Source of the DNA: DASTEQ01 sp040905185 | GTDB lineage: Bacteria > Chloroflexota > Limnocylindria > QHBO01 | DNA length: 64,000 bases | Assembly (NCBI GenBank): GCA_040905185.1 | Contig: JBBDRZ010000001.1 | Coordinates: 62,001-126,000, forward strand | Direction of reading: 5' to 3' | In this document: positions 38,580 to 46,907 of the stretch, one piece after another | Layout of the letters: each line of letters begins with the position of its first letter | How positions within the stretch are numbered: position 1 is the first letter of the stretch | Notes under the pieces: generated by a model | What the model was told of the DNA's origin: nothing | Database searches by the model: none | What the model saw: the letters and a program-made list of their open reading frames with translations, nothing else | Program-made: the position numbers and the translations under genes

Positions 38580-39910
38580 TCCGCGCGTGGTTCGGTTGCC
38601 GCTTCTTCGGTTGCCGCTGGCGGCGCGGCCCGGTCGATGAGGCTGTCCACGAGTTTACGGTTCCGCAGCGTCATCCGCAGGTACGACCGACCGCGACGCG
38701 ATGCCAGGTACTCGCGGAGGCGCGGCTCGCCGGGGTAGCGAGCCAGCTGGGCCTCGACTTCGGCGTCGACCTCGGCGTCGGTCGCGTCGATGCCCTCCCG
38801 CTCCGCAATGGCCGACAGGACGAGCAGGGTCTTCACGCGCCGGCTGGCGGGCTCGCGAAGCTCGGCCATCAGCTCCTCCGGCGTCTGGCGGGCGAGCTCG
38901 AGGTACTTGTCGATCCCGATTCGCTGCTCGGCCAGGCGAGCGCGCAGCTCATCGCGCATGATCTCGACCTCGTTGGCGATCATGACCTCGGGGAGCTCGA
39001 CGGTTGCGTTGGCGGTGGCGAACTCGATGATCCGGTCGCCGAACTGGTGCCGCGCCTCGGCCTCGGCTCGGCGCCCCAGCGCCTCGCCAATCTCGGCGCG
39101 CAGCTGGTCGAGGGTCTGACCGTCGGTTACCGACGCGGCGAACGCGTCGTCCAGCTCGGGCAGGATCCGCTCCCGGAGGTCGACCAGGGTGACGTTGAAG
39201 TGGGCCTCCTTGCCGGTCAGCGCCTCGACCCGGTAGTCGGCCGGGAAGGTCAGGTCGAACTCCCGGCTTACACCGATCCGCAGGCCCAGCAGATGGTCCT
39301 CCCAGCCGGGGATCATCCGCTCCTCGCCCAGGACCAACGGCAGGCGGTCGGCGGTCCCGCCATCGAATGGCTCCCCGTCGATCGTGCTGCGGAACGACAC
39401 CGCGACCAGGTCACCCTTCTCGGCTCCCCGGTCGTCCACGGGTCGCAGGGTGGCCTGCTGGTCGCGGAGCTCCGACAGCACCACCTCGACGTCCTCGTCG
39501 CTGACGGGCGGCACCTCGAGCGTGAACGGGTAGTCGGTATACGCCCCCACGGTCACGGTCGGACGGACCGCTACCACGGCTGCGAACCGCGCCGTGTCGC
39601 CCTCCCGCAGGGCTGCCGTGTCGATCTCCACCTCGGGCTGGTCGATGGGGATGAGATCGGTCTGGTCGATGGCGGCGTCGTAGCCCTCGCCGACCAGGTG
39701 CTCGACCGCTTCGGCCAGCACCGCGTCGCGGCCGACGTAGCGCTCGATCACGTTGCGCGGCGCCTTGCCGGGCCGAAATCCCGGGACCCGAGTCCGCTCA
39801 GCCAGGTGGCGGTACGCCGTTTCGAAGTGACGCGACACCTCATCGGCCGGCACTTCGATGTCGAGGCGGACCCGCGAGCCCGGCTCGGGGCGCGTGGAAA
39901 CGGTGATCAT
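38576..39910 (-). CDS. tig: Trigger factor, ribosome-associated chaperone
   Basis: A 444-residue chaperone. The ribosome-binding signature is GFRPGKAPRNVIERYVG (about 44-60). The middle PPIase-like FKBP domain spans about 155-240 (EKGDLVAVSFRSTIDGEPF) and is followed by the helical C-terminal arms. It sits 37 nt downstream of tRNA-Leu on the same strand and may be cotranscribed with it. It is translationally coupled to clpP. The last residues are acidic (EEAATEPRAE). Confidence 0.93.
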   Translation of the reverse strand: MITVSTRPEPGSRVRLDIEVPADEVSRHFETAYRHLAERTRVPGFRPGKAPRNVIERYVGRDAVLAEAVEHLVGEGYDAAIDQTDLIPIDQPEVEIDTAALREGDTARFAAVVAVRPTVTVGAYTDYPFTLEVPPVSDEDVEVVLSELRDQQATLRPVDDRGAEKGDLVAVSFRSTIDGEPFDGGTADRLPLVLGEERMIPGWEDHLLGLRIGVSREFDLTFPADYRVEALTGKEAHFNVTLVDLRERILPELDDAFAASVTDGQTLDQLRAEIGEALGRRAEAEARHQFGDRIIEFATANATVELPEVMIANEVEIMRDELRARLAEQRIGIDKYLELARQTPEELMAELREPASRRVKTLLVLSAIAEREGIDATDAEVDAEVEAQLARYPGEPRLREYLASRRGRSYLRMTLRNRKLVDSLIDRAAPPAATEEAATEPRAE

Positions 39911-39947
39911 GTGCGCAGCGTCACGAGCGGTACGACCTTCCGATGGA

Positions 39948-40031
39948 TGGTGGGCGAGGCGAGATTCGAACTCGCACGTCTTGCGACACCAGCTCCTAAA
40001 GCTGGCGCGTCTGCCGTTCCGCCACTCGCCC
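39948..40031 (-). tRNA. tRNA-Leu, anticodon UAG, CCA encoded
   Basis: The 84-nt minus-strand cloverleaf has acceptor GGGCGAG/CTCGCCC, anticodon loop TTTAGGA between CCAGC and GCTGG, a long class II variable arm (GTCGCAAGAC), T loop GTTCGAATC and a genomically encoded CCA (39950-39948). A -10 box TAGACT at 40058-40063 lies about 27 nt upstream of G1. Confidence 0.95.
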
Positions 40032-40095
40032 GAACGAGGGTGCTCGGCGGCCCGCGGAGTCTAGCAAACCAACCGCTGCATTCGACCCGATCGGG

Positions 40096-40782
40096 TCAGG
40101 AGGGCTTCCGGGCCGGCCGTGCCGAACCCTCGGCGGGTGTGGCTGGCTGCAGCGTCGGCCTGGCCGGGCCGGCCGGCGTTCCCTGCTGTCCGGACCAACC
40201 GGAGTACCGATCGGCGGGCGGGGTCACTTCGGATCGCGGGCCGGCAGCCGGTGGCCTCGACTTCGGCTCCTCCGCCAGCCGGCGCGTCACCACCCGTCGG
40301 GCGACGATCCCCGCAGCCGTGGCCGCCGCGATCTCGACGAAGGACCAGAAGGCGCGGCCCGGCCCCGGCGGGGAAAGAGTCTCGCTTACCAGCCGCGCGG
40401 CGCGTTTCCGGTTCTTCGGGTCCTCGCGCCAGGCGTGGATGGCCAGCGCCAGCTGCCGTCGGGCCTGATCCCGGTCCTTCCCGCCGGACGCCGACGCGTC
40501 CACCAGCGCGCGAAGGGAACCCGGCAGCGAGGCATACGCCCGCTCAGCCTCGGCCGACCCGCCCAGGGCGCGCCGGATCTGGCGGACGGTGCGCCGCGGC
40601 CCGCCGAGCAGGATGAACGCGAGGCCCACGGCCACGCCCGCGGTCTGGACCGGGTGCCGGCGGAGCCTGGCCCGCAGATCGAACCCGCGCCGCGCGGCCG
40701 CCTCCAGCCGGTCGGCGGTGGCGCGCACCCGTGCTCGCTGTGCCGCGAGCTCTACCCGCGTTTCGTCCAGTGTTGCGCCCAC
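40096..40782 (-). CDS. Membrane-associated protein of unknown function, DUF3618-like (228 aa)
   Basis: A 228-residue protein. The N-terminal coiled coil (LDETRVELAAQRARVRATAD) resembles DUF3618 envelope proteins. It has a hydrophobic segment near 45-63 (VAVGLAFILLGG), a soluble helical middle, a second weakly hydrophobic segment near 150-165, and a Pro-rich tail. It starts at GTG 40782 with AGAGGA 6-7 nt upstream and overlaps the preceding holin-like gene by 31 nt. The pair DUF1469-like/DUF3618-like is common in high-GC Gram-positives and suggests an envelope role. Confidence 0.65.
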   Translation of the reverse strand: MGATLDETRVELAAQRARVRATADRLEAAARRGFDLRARLRRHPVQTAGVAVGLAFILLGGPRRTVRQIRRALGGSAEAERAYASLPGSLRALVDASASGGKDRDQARRQLALAIHAWREDPKNRKRAARLVSETLSPPGPGRAFWSFVEIAAATAAGIVARRVVTRRLAEEPKSRPPAAGPRSEVTPPADRYSGWSGQQGTPAGPARPTLQPATPAEGSARPARKPS

Positions 40783-41159
40783 TCGAGGTCCTCTCTGGCG
40801 GCGGCAATAGTCTCTTCCGGCATCAGTCTGGCATGTCGAAGGCGCCGATAGGCAAGCCAGCCACACAGGCCGGCCAGGAGCAGGAGACCCAGCAGCACGA
40901 TCAGGGCGGCCGCCCACAGGGGTATCCCGATCACGGCGCTGATGATGGAGACCAGAAGCACGACCAGGACCACGGACGCCAGGGCGAGCAGGATCAGGGC
41001 GATCCCTCCCAGCACGGCGGCCACCTTCAATTGGTTCAGGCCCTCCCCCACCTCCTGGCGCGCGGCGGCAACGTAGAGCCGGGCCAGCTCGGAGACCTGC
41101 TCGATGAGCAGGCTGAGAAGACCCCGGATCCCGCTTGGTTCAGGCGTTTGGGCAGCCAC
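40752..41159 (-). CDS. Holin-superfamily-III/DUF1469-like membrane protein
   Basis: A 135-residue protein. An amphipathic N-terminal helix (ELARLYVAAARQEVGEGL) is followed by two strong transmembrane helices (about 47-72 and 78-103) and a cytosolic tail. This matches PF07332 (putative actinobacterial holin-X, phage holin superfamily III). In chromosomes such genes are usually not phage lysis genes, and no other phage gene is present here. The GTG at 41159 follows TAGAAT (41169-41174) by 9 nt. Confidence 0.75.
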   Translation of the reverse strand: MAAQTPEPSGIRGLLSLLIEQVSELARLYVAAARQEVGEGLNQLKVAAVLGGIALILLALASVVLVVLLVSIISAVIGIPLWAAALIVLLGLLLLAGLCGWLAYRRLRHARLMPEETIAAAREDLEWAQHWTKRG

Positions 41160-41168
41160 GGCCCGCCG

Positions 41169-41174
41169 ATTCTA
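41169..41174 (-). promoter_or_regulatory. -10 box of the holin-like gene, leaderless type
   Basis: Minus-strand TAGAAT, 9 nt before GTG 41159. Confidence 0.5.
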
Positions 41175-41222
41175 TCAACGCCCTTCCAACTCCCCTGCCC
41201 GGACGATCGGGCCGCGCTCGGC

Positions 41223-41228
41223 TATCCT
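41223..41228 (+). promoter_or_regulatory. -10 box of the DUF3105 gene, leaderless type
   Basis: TATCCT, 10 nt before ATG 41239. Confidence 0.45.
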
Positions 41229-41238
41229 GACCCGCCGT

Positions 41239-41883
41239 ATGACCCGCCGCCGAACGTCGTCACCTCAGCGCCGGACCCGCGCCAGCGAGGCCGCCCTCGG
41301 GCGCCGCGTGGGGTCGAACGGCGCCAGCCGGCTGAGCGGGACGACCCTGGCCATCGTCGGCATCGGGGCGCTGGTCATCGCGGGCCTGTCCGCGATCCTC
41401 GTCTTTGCGCTCCTGGCGCCCGGCGCTTCGGAGTCGGTCGGCGTGGCGCAGGCGATGGATGGTCAGCAGCACATCGCCACCGGAAGCGCGGGGGGCCCGT
41501 ACTCGTCGACGCCTGCCGCGTCAGGGCCGCATTGGGACACGCCGCTCCAATGGGGCGTCTATTCGGCCGCCATCCGCCAGGAGCCGGCCATTCACAACCT
41601 CGAGCATGGCGGGATCGTGATCTGGTACCAGGCCGACCAGGTCACGCCGGAGCAGCTCGACGCGCTCGAGAACTACACCCGCTCGTGGAACACATCCGAG
41701 CGCTTCAAGGTCCTCGTCGCCCCCTGGGCGGGGTCCGATTTCGGTCACCCGATGGCCATCCTGGCCTGGACCTGGCTGCTGTACCTCGACCAGGTCGACA
41801 CCGATCTGATGGACCGATTCGTAGACCAGCACTACGGCGACGCGCCCGAGCCGGGCGGCGGCCCGGGGCGACCCGTCCAGTAG
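41239..41883 (+). CDS. DUF3105 family protein, membrane-anchored
   Basis: A 214-residue protein. A basic N-terminus precedes one transmembrane helix (about 34-56). The extracytoplasmic domain carries DUF3105 hallmarks: YSSTPAASGPHWDTP, then HNLEHGGIVIWYQ with conserved His residues that could bind a metal. The function of the family is not known. It is followed after 36 nt by tRNA-Lys. The start is supported by the -10 box. Confidence 0.75.
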   Translation: MTRRRTSSPQRRTRASEAALGRRVGSNGASRLSGTTLAIVGIGALVIAGLSAILVFALLAPGASESVGVAQAMDGQQHIATGSAGGPYSSTPAASGPHWDTPLQWGVYSAAIRQEPAIHNLEHGGIVIWYQADQVTPEQLDALENYTRSWNTSERFKVLVAPWAGSDFGHPMAILAWTWLLYLDQVDTDLMDRFVDQHYGDAPEPGGGPGRPVQ

Positions 41884-41918
41884 TTGCGTGCCGCGCCGCG
41901 GGCGGGCATCATCCGGCG

Positions 41919-41993
41919 GGGCGCCTAGCTCAACGGCAGAGCAAGTGACTCTTAATCACTAGGTTCAGGGTTCGAATCCCTGGGCGCTCACCA
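41919..41993 (+). tRNA. tRNA-Lys, anticodon CUU, CCA encoded
   Basis: The cloverleaf has acceptor GGGCGCC/GGCGCTC (one G-U pair), D arm GCTC/GAGC, anticodon loop CTCTTAA between AGTGA and TCACT, T arm CAGGG-TTCGAAT-CCCTG, discriminator A and CCA at 41991-41993. Confidence 0.96.
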
Positions 41994-42070
41994 TCCGCAT
42001 CCATGGCGTCGCGACGGTCTGTTTCGGCAGGCCCGTTCCGGTCGCCTCACAAGCTCGCGAGGCACGCGCC

Positions 42071-43360
42071 ATGGCCCAAATACCCATCCAGCGGCATCGG
42101 CTGGACAACGGCCTGCGCGTGATCCTGTCGCCGGATGGGCGCACCCCGATCGTCGCCGTCAACCTGTGGTACGGCGTGGGCAGCCGCCACGAGAAGCAGG
42201 GGCGGACCGGCTTCGCCCACCTGTTCGAGCACATGATGTTCCAGGGCTCGGCCAACGTGGCCAAAGGCGACCATTTCGCCATGATCAACGGGGTGGGCGG
42301 CACCCTGAACGCATCGACCTGGACCGATCGGACCAATTACTTCGAGACGCTCCCCAGCCACGAGCTGGAGCTGGCCTTGTGGCTCGAATCGGACCGCCTG
42401 GCCAGCCTCCTGCCGGCCATGACCCAGGAGAAGCTCGACAACCAGCGCGACGTGGTCAAGAACGAGCGCCGCTCGTCGGTCGACAACCAGCCGTACGGCA
42501 CCGCCGAGGAGCGCATGCAGGCGTTGCTGTGGCCGGAGGGCCATCCATACCACCACTCGACCATCGGCTCCATGGAAGACCTGTCGGCGGCCTCGCTGGA
42601 TGACGTGAGCCGGTTCTTCGCCACCTTCTACGCCCCCAACAACGCGGTCCTGACCGTGGCCGGGGATTTCGATCCCGATGCGGCGCTGGCCGCCATCGGG
42701 CGTCATTTCGGACCCATTCCGGCCAACCCGGACCTGCCGCCCGCGCCGGTCATGGACGTCCCCGACAGCCTGGGAGGCGAGGTCCGGGAGGTGGTTCCCG
42801 ACCAGGTCGAGCTCCCGCGGGTCCACGTCGCGTACCGCATTCCGCCCTTCGGGACGGAGGGCCACCAGGCGTTCGACGTGGTCAGCGACCTGCTGGGCAC
42901 CGGTCGCGCCTCCCGTCTGTACCGGTCGCTGGTGCGCGAGCGCCAGCTGGCCGCCGACGTGGCCGCCTTCGTGTTCCCGTGGGCCGGCGGCTCCACCGTG
43001 CTGGCCGTGTGGGCCACCGCCCGACCCGAGATCGAGGTCGACACGCTCGAAGCGCAGCTCCTGGACGATGTCGGTCGCTTGGCGGCGGATGGACCGGCCG
43101 ATGACGAGCTGGCCCGTGTCCGGACCCTCCACGCCGCGACGGTGGAGGCGTCCCTGGAGCAGGTTGGCGAGCGCGCGGATCGGATCAGCCAATACGCCTG
43201 CCTGTTCGATCGGCCCGAGATGGTGAACACCGAGATCGAGCGCTACGACGCGGTGACCGCAGAGCATGTTCGGCAGGTGATGGCCGATCGGGCTGGGGCG
43301 GACAACCGCCTGGTGCTGACCTACATCCCCGCCGAGGATGTCGCGGAGGATGCGGCATGA
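42071..43360 (+). CDS. M16 family zinc peptidase, catalytic subunit
   Basis: A 429-residue pitrilysin-family protease. The inverted zinc motif HLFEH lies in GFAHLFEHMMFQGS (about 50-54), with the downstream Glu region (NVVKNERRSSVDNQ) intact. The C-terminal half is the second M16 fold. It is expected to degrade short peptides together with the next gene product, which lacks the motif. The stop overlaps the next start (ATGA). The upstream 76 bp after tRNA-Lys show no obvious promoter, so readthrough from the tRNA is possible. Confidence 0.9.
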   Translation: MAQIPIQRHRLDNGLRVILSPDGRTPIVAVNLWYGVGSRHEKQGRTGFAHLFEHMMFQGSANVAKGDHFAMINGVGGTLNASTWTDRTNYFETLPSHELELALWLESDRLASLLPAMTQEKLDNQRDVVKNERRSSVDNQPYGTAEERMQALLWPEGHPYHHSTIGSMEDLSAASLDDVSRFFATFYAPNNAVLTVAGDFDPDAALAAIGRHFGPIPANPDLPPAPVMDVPDSLGGEVREVVPDQVELPRVHVAYRIPPFGTEGHQAFDVVSDLLGTGRASRLYRSLVRERQLAADVAAFVFPWAGGSTVLAVWATARPEIEVDTLEAQLLDDVGRLAADGPADDELARVRTLHAATVEASLEQVGERADRISQYACLFDRPEMVNTEIERYDAVTAEHVRQVMADRAGADNRLVLTYIPAEDVAEDAA

Positions 43361-44718
43361 CCCCGCCCAACGCGCTCCGCCCGGCACCGGGCATGCCCCG
43401 CCCGTATCACTTCCCCGACTTCACCCACCGCTCGTTGGGCCATGGGCTGACGCTGTGGGTCGTGCCGCTCCCCGACCGTGAGCTGGTGAGCGTCCAGCTC
43501 CTGGTGGACGGCGGGGCCGCCGCCGAATCCGAGCCGGAGGGCGGGATCGCGGCCCTGACCGCCGAGACGCTGGTCACCGGCACCCGGCGCCTGGACGGGC
43601 ATGCATTCGCCGAGGCTACCGAACGGCTGGGGATCGAGATCTTCGCCGACTCGTCGTGGGACGTCGCACGCACCGGATTCAGCGCTCTCGCCGACCGTTA
43701 TCCGGCCGGTCTCGAGCTGCTGGCCGAGATGGTCCGCGAGCCGCGCTTCGACGATGGCGAGTTCGACCGCCTGCGCGAGGAGCGGCTGGCCGACATCCTC
43801 CAGTCTCGCTCCGAGCCCGGCCGCCTGGCCGACGAATGGTTCCTCCGGGCCGTGTACGCCGATGGCTCTCCGTACGCGCGTCTGTCGGCCGGCACGCCCG
43901 AGACGGTCGAACCCCTCACCGTGGAGCAGGCCCGTGCCCATCACGCGCGGCACTGGCGACCGGACCGCGCCAATCTGGTGGTCGCGGGCCCGGTGAACTT
44001 GGACGAGGTCGAGCGTGCGGCGGAGGAGACGTTCGGCGACTGGGACGGGGCGAGCCCCGGCCACCGGACCATTCCAGTCGCCGACCGGGGCGGACGCCGC
44101 ATCGTGGTGGTGGATCGACCCGGATCGGTTCAAAGCGAGCTGCGCATCGGTCATGTGGGCATCGAGCGGAGCCACCCGGACTACTTCGCTGCCCTCGTCA
44201 TGGCCGCCGTCCTGGGCGGGACCTATAACAGCCGTCTGAACCAGCGGCTGCGCGAGGAGCTCGGGTACACCTACGGCGCGCGGGCGGCGTTCGACATGCG
44301 GCGGGCCGCCGGACCGTTCAGTGCGCGCGCGGCCGTTCAGACCGAGGTCACGACCGACGCGATCCGCGAAACGCTGGCTCTGGTGGAGGGCATGCAGGCG
44401 GCCCCTCCAGACGAGGCCGAGCTCCGACATGTCATCGACTACCTGGTCGGCATCTTTCCCCTGCGCTTCGAGACGACAGGAGGTGCAGCGGCTGGGATCG
44501 AACCGATCGCGGTGTACGGGCTGGACCACGACTGGTGGGCCACCTACCGCGACCGGATCGAGGCCGTGGGCCCGGTCCAGGTTCACGATGCGGCGGTCGA
44601 TCTGCTCCGACCGGCCGATGCGCTCATCGTGCTGGCCGGGGACGCGGCGCGCGTGCGACCCGATCTCGAGGTGGCCGACCTGGGACCGATCGAGGTGGTT
44701 CAGCCCGCCGACGATTAG
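43357..44718 (+). CDS. M16 family protein, non-catalytic partner subunit
   Basis: A 453-residue M16-fold protein. At the position of HxxEH the sequence reads GIAALTAETLVTGT, so both zinc histidines are missing. The C-terminal RxxY-like substrate-binding region is present (SRLNQRLREELGYTYGARA). Active/inactive M16 pairs are known to form heterodimers (mitochondrial processing peptidase, Sphingomonas Sph2681/Sph2682). Its TAG stop overlaps the convergent J-domain gene's TAA by 2 nt (TTAG). Confidence 0.88.
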   Translation: MTPPNALRPAPGMPRPYHFPDFTHRSLGHGLTLWVVPLPDRELVSVQLLVDGGAAAESEPEGGIAALTAETLVTGTRRLDGHAFAEATERLGIEIFADSSWDVARTGFSALADRYPAGLELLAEMVREPRFDDGEFDRLREERLADILQSRSEPGRLADEWFLRAVYADGSPYARLSAGTPETVEPLTVEQARAHHARHWRPDRANLVVAGPVNLDEVERAAEETFGDWDGASPGHRTIPVADRGGRRIVVVDRPGSVQSELRIGHVGIERSHPDYFAALVMAAVLGGTYNSRLNQRLREELGYTYGARAAFDMRRAAGPFSARAAVQTEVTTDAIRETLALVEGMQAAPPDEAELRHVIDYLVGIFPLRFETTGGAAAGIEPIAVYGLDHDWWATYRDRIEAVGPVQVHDAAVDLLRPADALIVLAGDAARVRPDLEVADLGPIEVVQPADD

Positions 44719-45863
44719 CCCGTAGCGCGACGCTGGGCACGGGCCAGCCGGTCCCGGGCTCGCGAGATCCGTTGGGACGGCTGACCGCGGACGAGGCGCG
44801 AATCGAGCGCCTCGGGGTGCTCGCCCCGGGCGATCTCGGCCAGCAGCGTGGACGCCTGCTCCAGCTGGCCGGCCTCGGTCAGGAGCTGAACCCGCGCGTA
44901 CCACCCGTCACCGTCCACGACCGGCGCCGCAAGGAGGCGCCCGAGGATGGCCACCGCTCGCTCGCGGTTCCCGGCCCGACGATGCGCAAGGTGGGCTACG
45001 CGCAGGTCGGCAAAGGTCGGCTCCATGGCGAGGCCATCAAGGTAATCGAGGAGGAGATCCGCGTTCGCGGCCCGCTCAGCGGGCGGTCCTCGACGCACGT
45101 GACGCTCCCGGAAATCGACCAGCAGGGCGCGCTGCTCGCGATCGAGCCAGGTCCGCGGGGCGGTCCCGTCGGGCCACCGGCCGCCGAGCTCGGCGAGGAA
45201 GGTGGCGCCGGCCAGGTGCCGGTCGGTGGCCACGTACGCTTCGCGCAGCCCGGCGCGGGCCAGCGTGTCGAACGCGGGGTCCACCTCCACCAGGCGCTCC
45301 GCAGTGCCGGCCCAGTCCTCGAGCCGACCTCGCTCTCGGTAGTACGTGCGGGCGAACCGCAGCCAATACCGTTCGCGGTGATCCCGCCAGTCCTGGCCAT
45401 CGATGAAATGCTCCACGATCCAGCGCCGCTGCGCGTCGGGATCGGCCAGGAAGACCGCCGCCGGCACCCGAAATCCAGCCACCGATCGCCATGCAGGCTG
45501 ATGCCACGGACTTGGTTCAGCGGGTTCGCTGGCCCTCCGAGCCGGGCGGCGCACGCGCCGCGATCCCGCCGGTAGCGGCTCCCCGAGCGCCACCGGCCAG
45601 GCCAGGGTGCCCGCCACGCCGCGGGACAGCGCGCCGTCGTACTGCCGGCGGCGGGCCGGGTCACGCAGCTCGGACCAGGCCCGGTTGAGGAGAGAGGTCC
45701 GACGCGTGGCCAATCCGGGGGGCGCGCCGCTGCGGTCGGGGTGGTGACGGAGGACGGCCCGCCGGAATGCGACCCGCAGCTGATCGGCCGTGGCGTCGGG
45801 GTCCACGTCGAGCACGGCGTAGTAATCCAGGTCCTGGTAGAGGACGTCCGCCGAGGAGGCCAT
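44715..45863 (-). CDS. J-domain protein with TPR-like C-terminus
   Basis: A 382-residue protein. The N-terminal J domain (about 8-75) keeps the HPD motif in LRHHPDRSG, so it can stimulate a DnaK ATPase. There is no DnaJ zinc finger. The rest is alpha-helical and repeat-like (including RLVEVDPAFDTLARAGLREAY), resembling TPR repeats, and ends in a basic tail. It is probably a specialised Hsp70 co-chaperone. The open frame extends upstream, but ATG 45863 has TACACT 6 nt before it. Confidence 0.8.
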   Translation of the reverse strand: MASSADVLYQDLDYYAVLDVDPDATADQLRVAFRRAVLRHHPDRSGAPPGLATRRTSLLNRAWSELRDPARRRQYDGALSRGVAGTLAWPVALGEPLPAGSRRVRRPARRASEPAEPSPWHQPAWRSVAGFRVPAAVFLADPDAQRRWIVEHFIDGQDWRDHRERYWLRFARTYYRERGRLEDWAGTAERLVEVDPAFDTLARAGLREAYVATDRHLAGATFLAELGGRWPDGTAPRTWLDREQRALLVDFRERHVRRGPPAERAANADLLLDYLDGLAMEPTFADLRVAHLAHRRAGNRERAVAILGRLLAAPVVDGDGWYARVQLLTEAGQLEQASTLLAEIARGEHPEALDSRLVRGQPSQRISRARDRLARAQRRATG

Positions 45864-45869
45864 CCCACG

Positions 45870-45875
45870 AGTGTA
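45870..45875 (-). promoter_or_regulatory. -10 box of the J-domain gene, leaderless type
   Basis: Minus-strand TACACT, 6 nt before ATG 45863. Divergent from the cphB promoter 28 bp away. Confidence 0.45.
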
Positions 45876-45902
45876 CGGGTCCGCAGGCTGGGTCGGGGTT
45901 GC

Positions 45903-45908
45903 TATGCT
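45903..45908 (+). promoter_or_regulatory. -10 box of cphB-cphA, leaderless type
   Basis: TATGCT, 9 nt before ATG 45918. Confidence 0.5.
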
Positions 45909-45917
45909 CCCGTACAT

Positions 45918-46907
45918 ATGGCTGCGACCGCCCGCCCAGCGCGGCCTCGCGCCGGCCAGCTGGTGATCATCGGCGGCGCGGAGGACAAGCTTCGGCATCG
46001 TACGATCCTGACCCGCTTCATCACCCTGGCCGGGGGACCTGAGGCGCGGATCCTGATCGTCTCGACCGCCTCCTCGCTGGGCGAGGAGGCGACCGACCTG
46101 TACGCCTCGCTGTTCCGCACGCTCGGGGCAGCCGAGGCCGTCAGCCTGCGTCCGCTGCTCCGCGAGGAGGCAAACTCGCTGCGTGCGGCCGAGCTGGTGC
46201 GCGACGCAACCGCCGTGTTCCTGACCGGCGGCAACCAGCTGCGGCTGTCGAGCGTGGTGGGCGGCACCCGCCTGGGCCGTGCCATTGCCGAACGACACCG
46301 TCACGGGCTGGTGGTGGCCGGGACGAGTGCCGGCGCGTCGGCCATGGCCAGCCACATGGTCGCCTTCGGAGCGGGCGGTGCCACTCCCAAGCAGCGCATG
46401 ACCCAGATGAGCGCCGGGCTGGGCCTCCTGCCCGGGGTCGTCATCGACCAGCACTTCGAGCAGCGCAACCGGATCGGGCGCCTGCTCGCGCTGGTTGCCC
46501 TCTCGCCGGGCCTGTTGGGGATTGGGATCGACGAGGACACCGCGGCCGTGGTCGGACCCAGCGGCGTGCTGGAAGTCATCGGGAAGGGATCGGTCACCAT
46601 TCTCGACCCCGCCAGACTCCAAACCGATGCCTATGAGGCCAAGCGCTATCGGCCGATCATGGTCAGCGGGGTCATCCTCCACAGCCTGCCGTCGGGCTAC
46701 CGGTTCGACCTCCGCCGTCGTCAGCTGCGCGCCACCCTCCGCCCGGTCGACGCCACCGACCGCGAGCTGGCCGCGGTCCACGCGGCCTCCGAGCGGACCC
46801 GGCGCCTGAGCCGGCGCATCGCCGCCGAAGGAGCCGATGACACCGCACCCGAGCGAGCCCGCCGGCGCGCGACTCGATCGCAGCCCCTCGAGGAAGCCAG
46901 CGAGTGA
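45918..46907 (+). CDS. cphB: Cyanophycinase
   Basis: A 329-residue S51-type serine peptidase that cleaves cyanophycin (multi-L-arginyl-poly-L-aspartate) into beta-Asp-Arg dipeptides. The nucleophile Ser lies in VVAGTSAGASAM (about 135), with IIGGAEDKL at the N-terminus and DQHFEQRNRIGRLL in the core, all typical of CphB. The C-terminal 50 residues are Arg-rich and longer than in standard CphB (about 270-290 aa). It overlaps cphA by 4 nt (GTGA), the usual synthesis/degradation pairing. Confidence 0.92.
   Translation: MAATARPARPRAGQLVIIGGAEDKLRHRTILTRFITLAGGPEARILIVSTASSLGEEATDLYASLFRTLGAAEAVSLRPLLREEANSLRAAELVRDATAVFLTGGNQLRLSSVVGGTRLGRAIAERHRHGLVVAGTSAGASAMASHMVAFGAGGATPKQRMTQMSAGLGLLPGVVIDQHFEQRNRIGRLLALVALSPGLLGIGIDEDTAAVVGPSGVLEVIGKGSVTILDPARLQTDAYEAKRYRPIMVSGVILHSLPSGYRFDLRRRQLRATLRPVDATDRELAAVHAASERTRRLSRRIAAEGADDTAPERARRRATRSQPLEEASE

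Noticed and set aside
39926..39940. GGTCGTACC before tig considered as a second T-box core (GGTACC-like)
   Set aside because: It lacks the GGTGGTACC consensus, an antiterminator partner and any terminator.
40752..41159. Holin-like gene as a sign of prophage
   Set aside because: Only one holin-superfamily-type gene is present, with no lysin, integrase, capsid or terminase. Such DUF1469 proteins are common chromosomal genes in high-GC bacteria.
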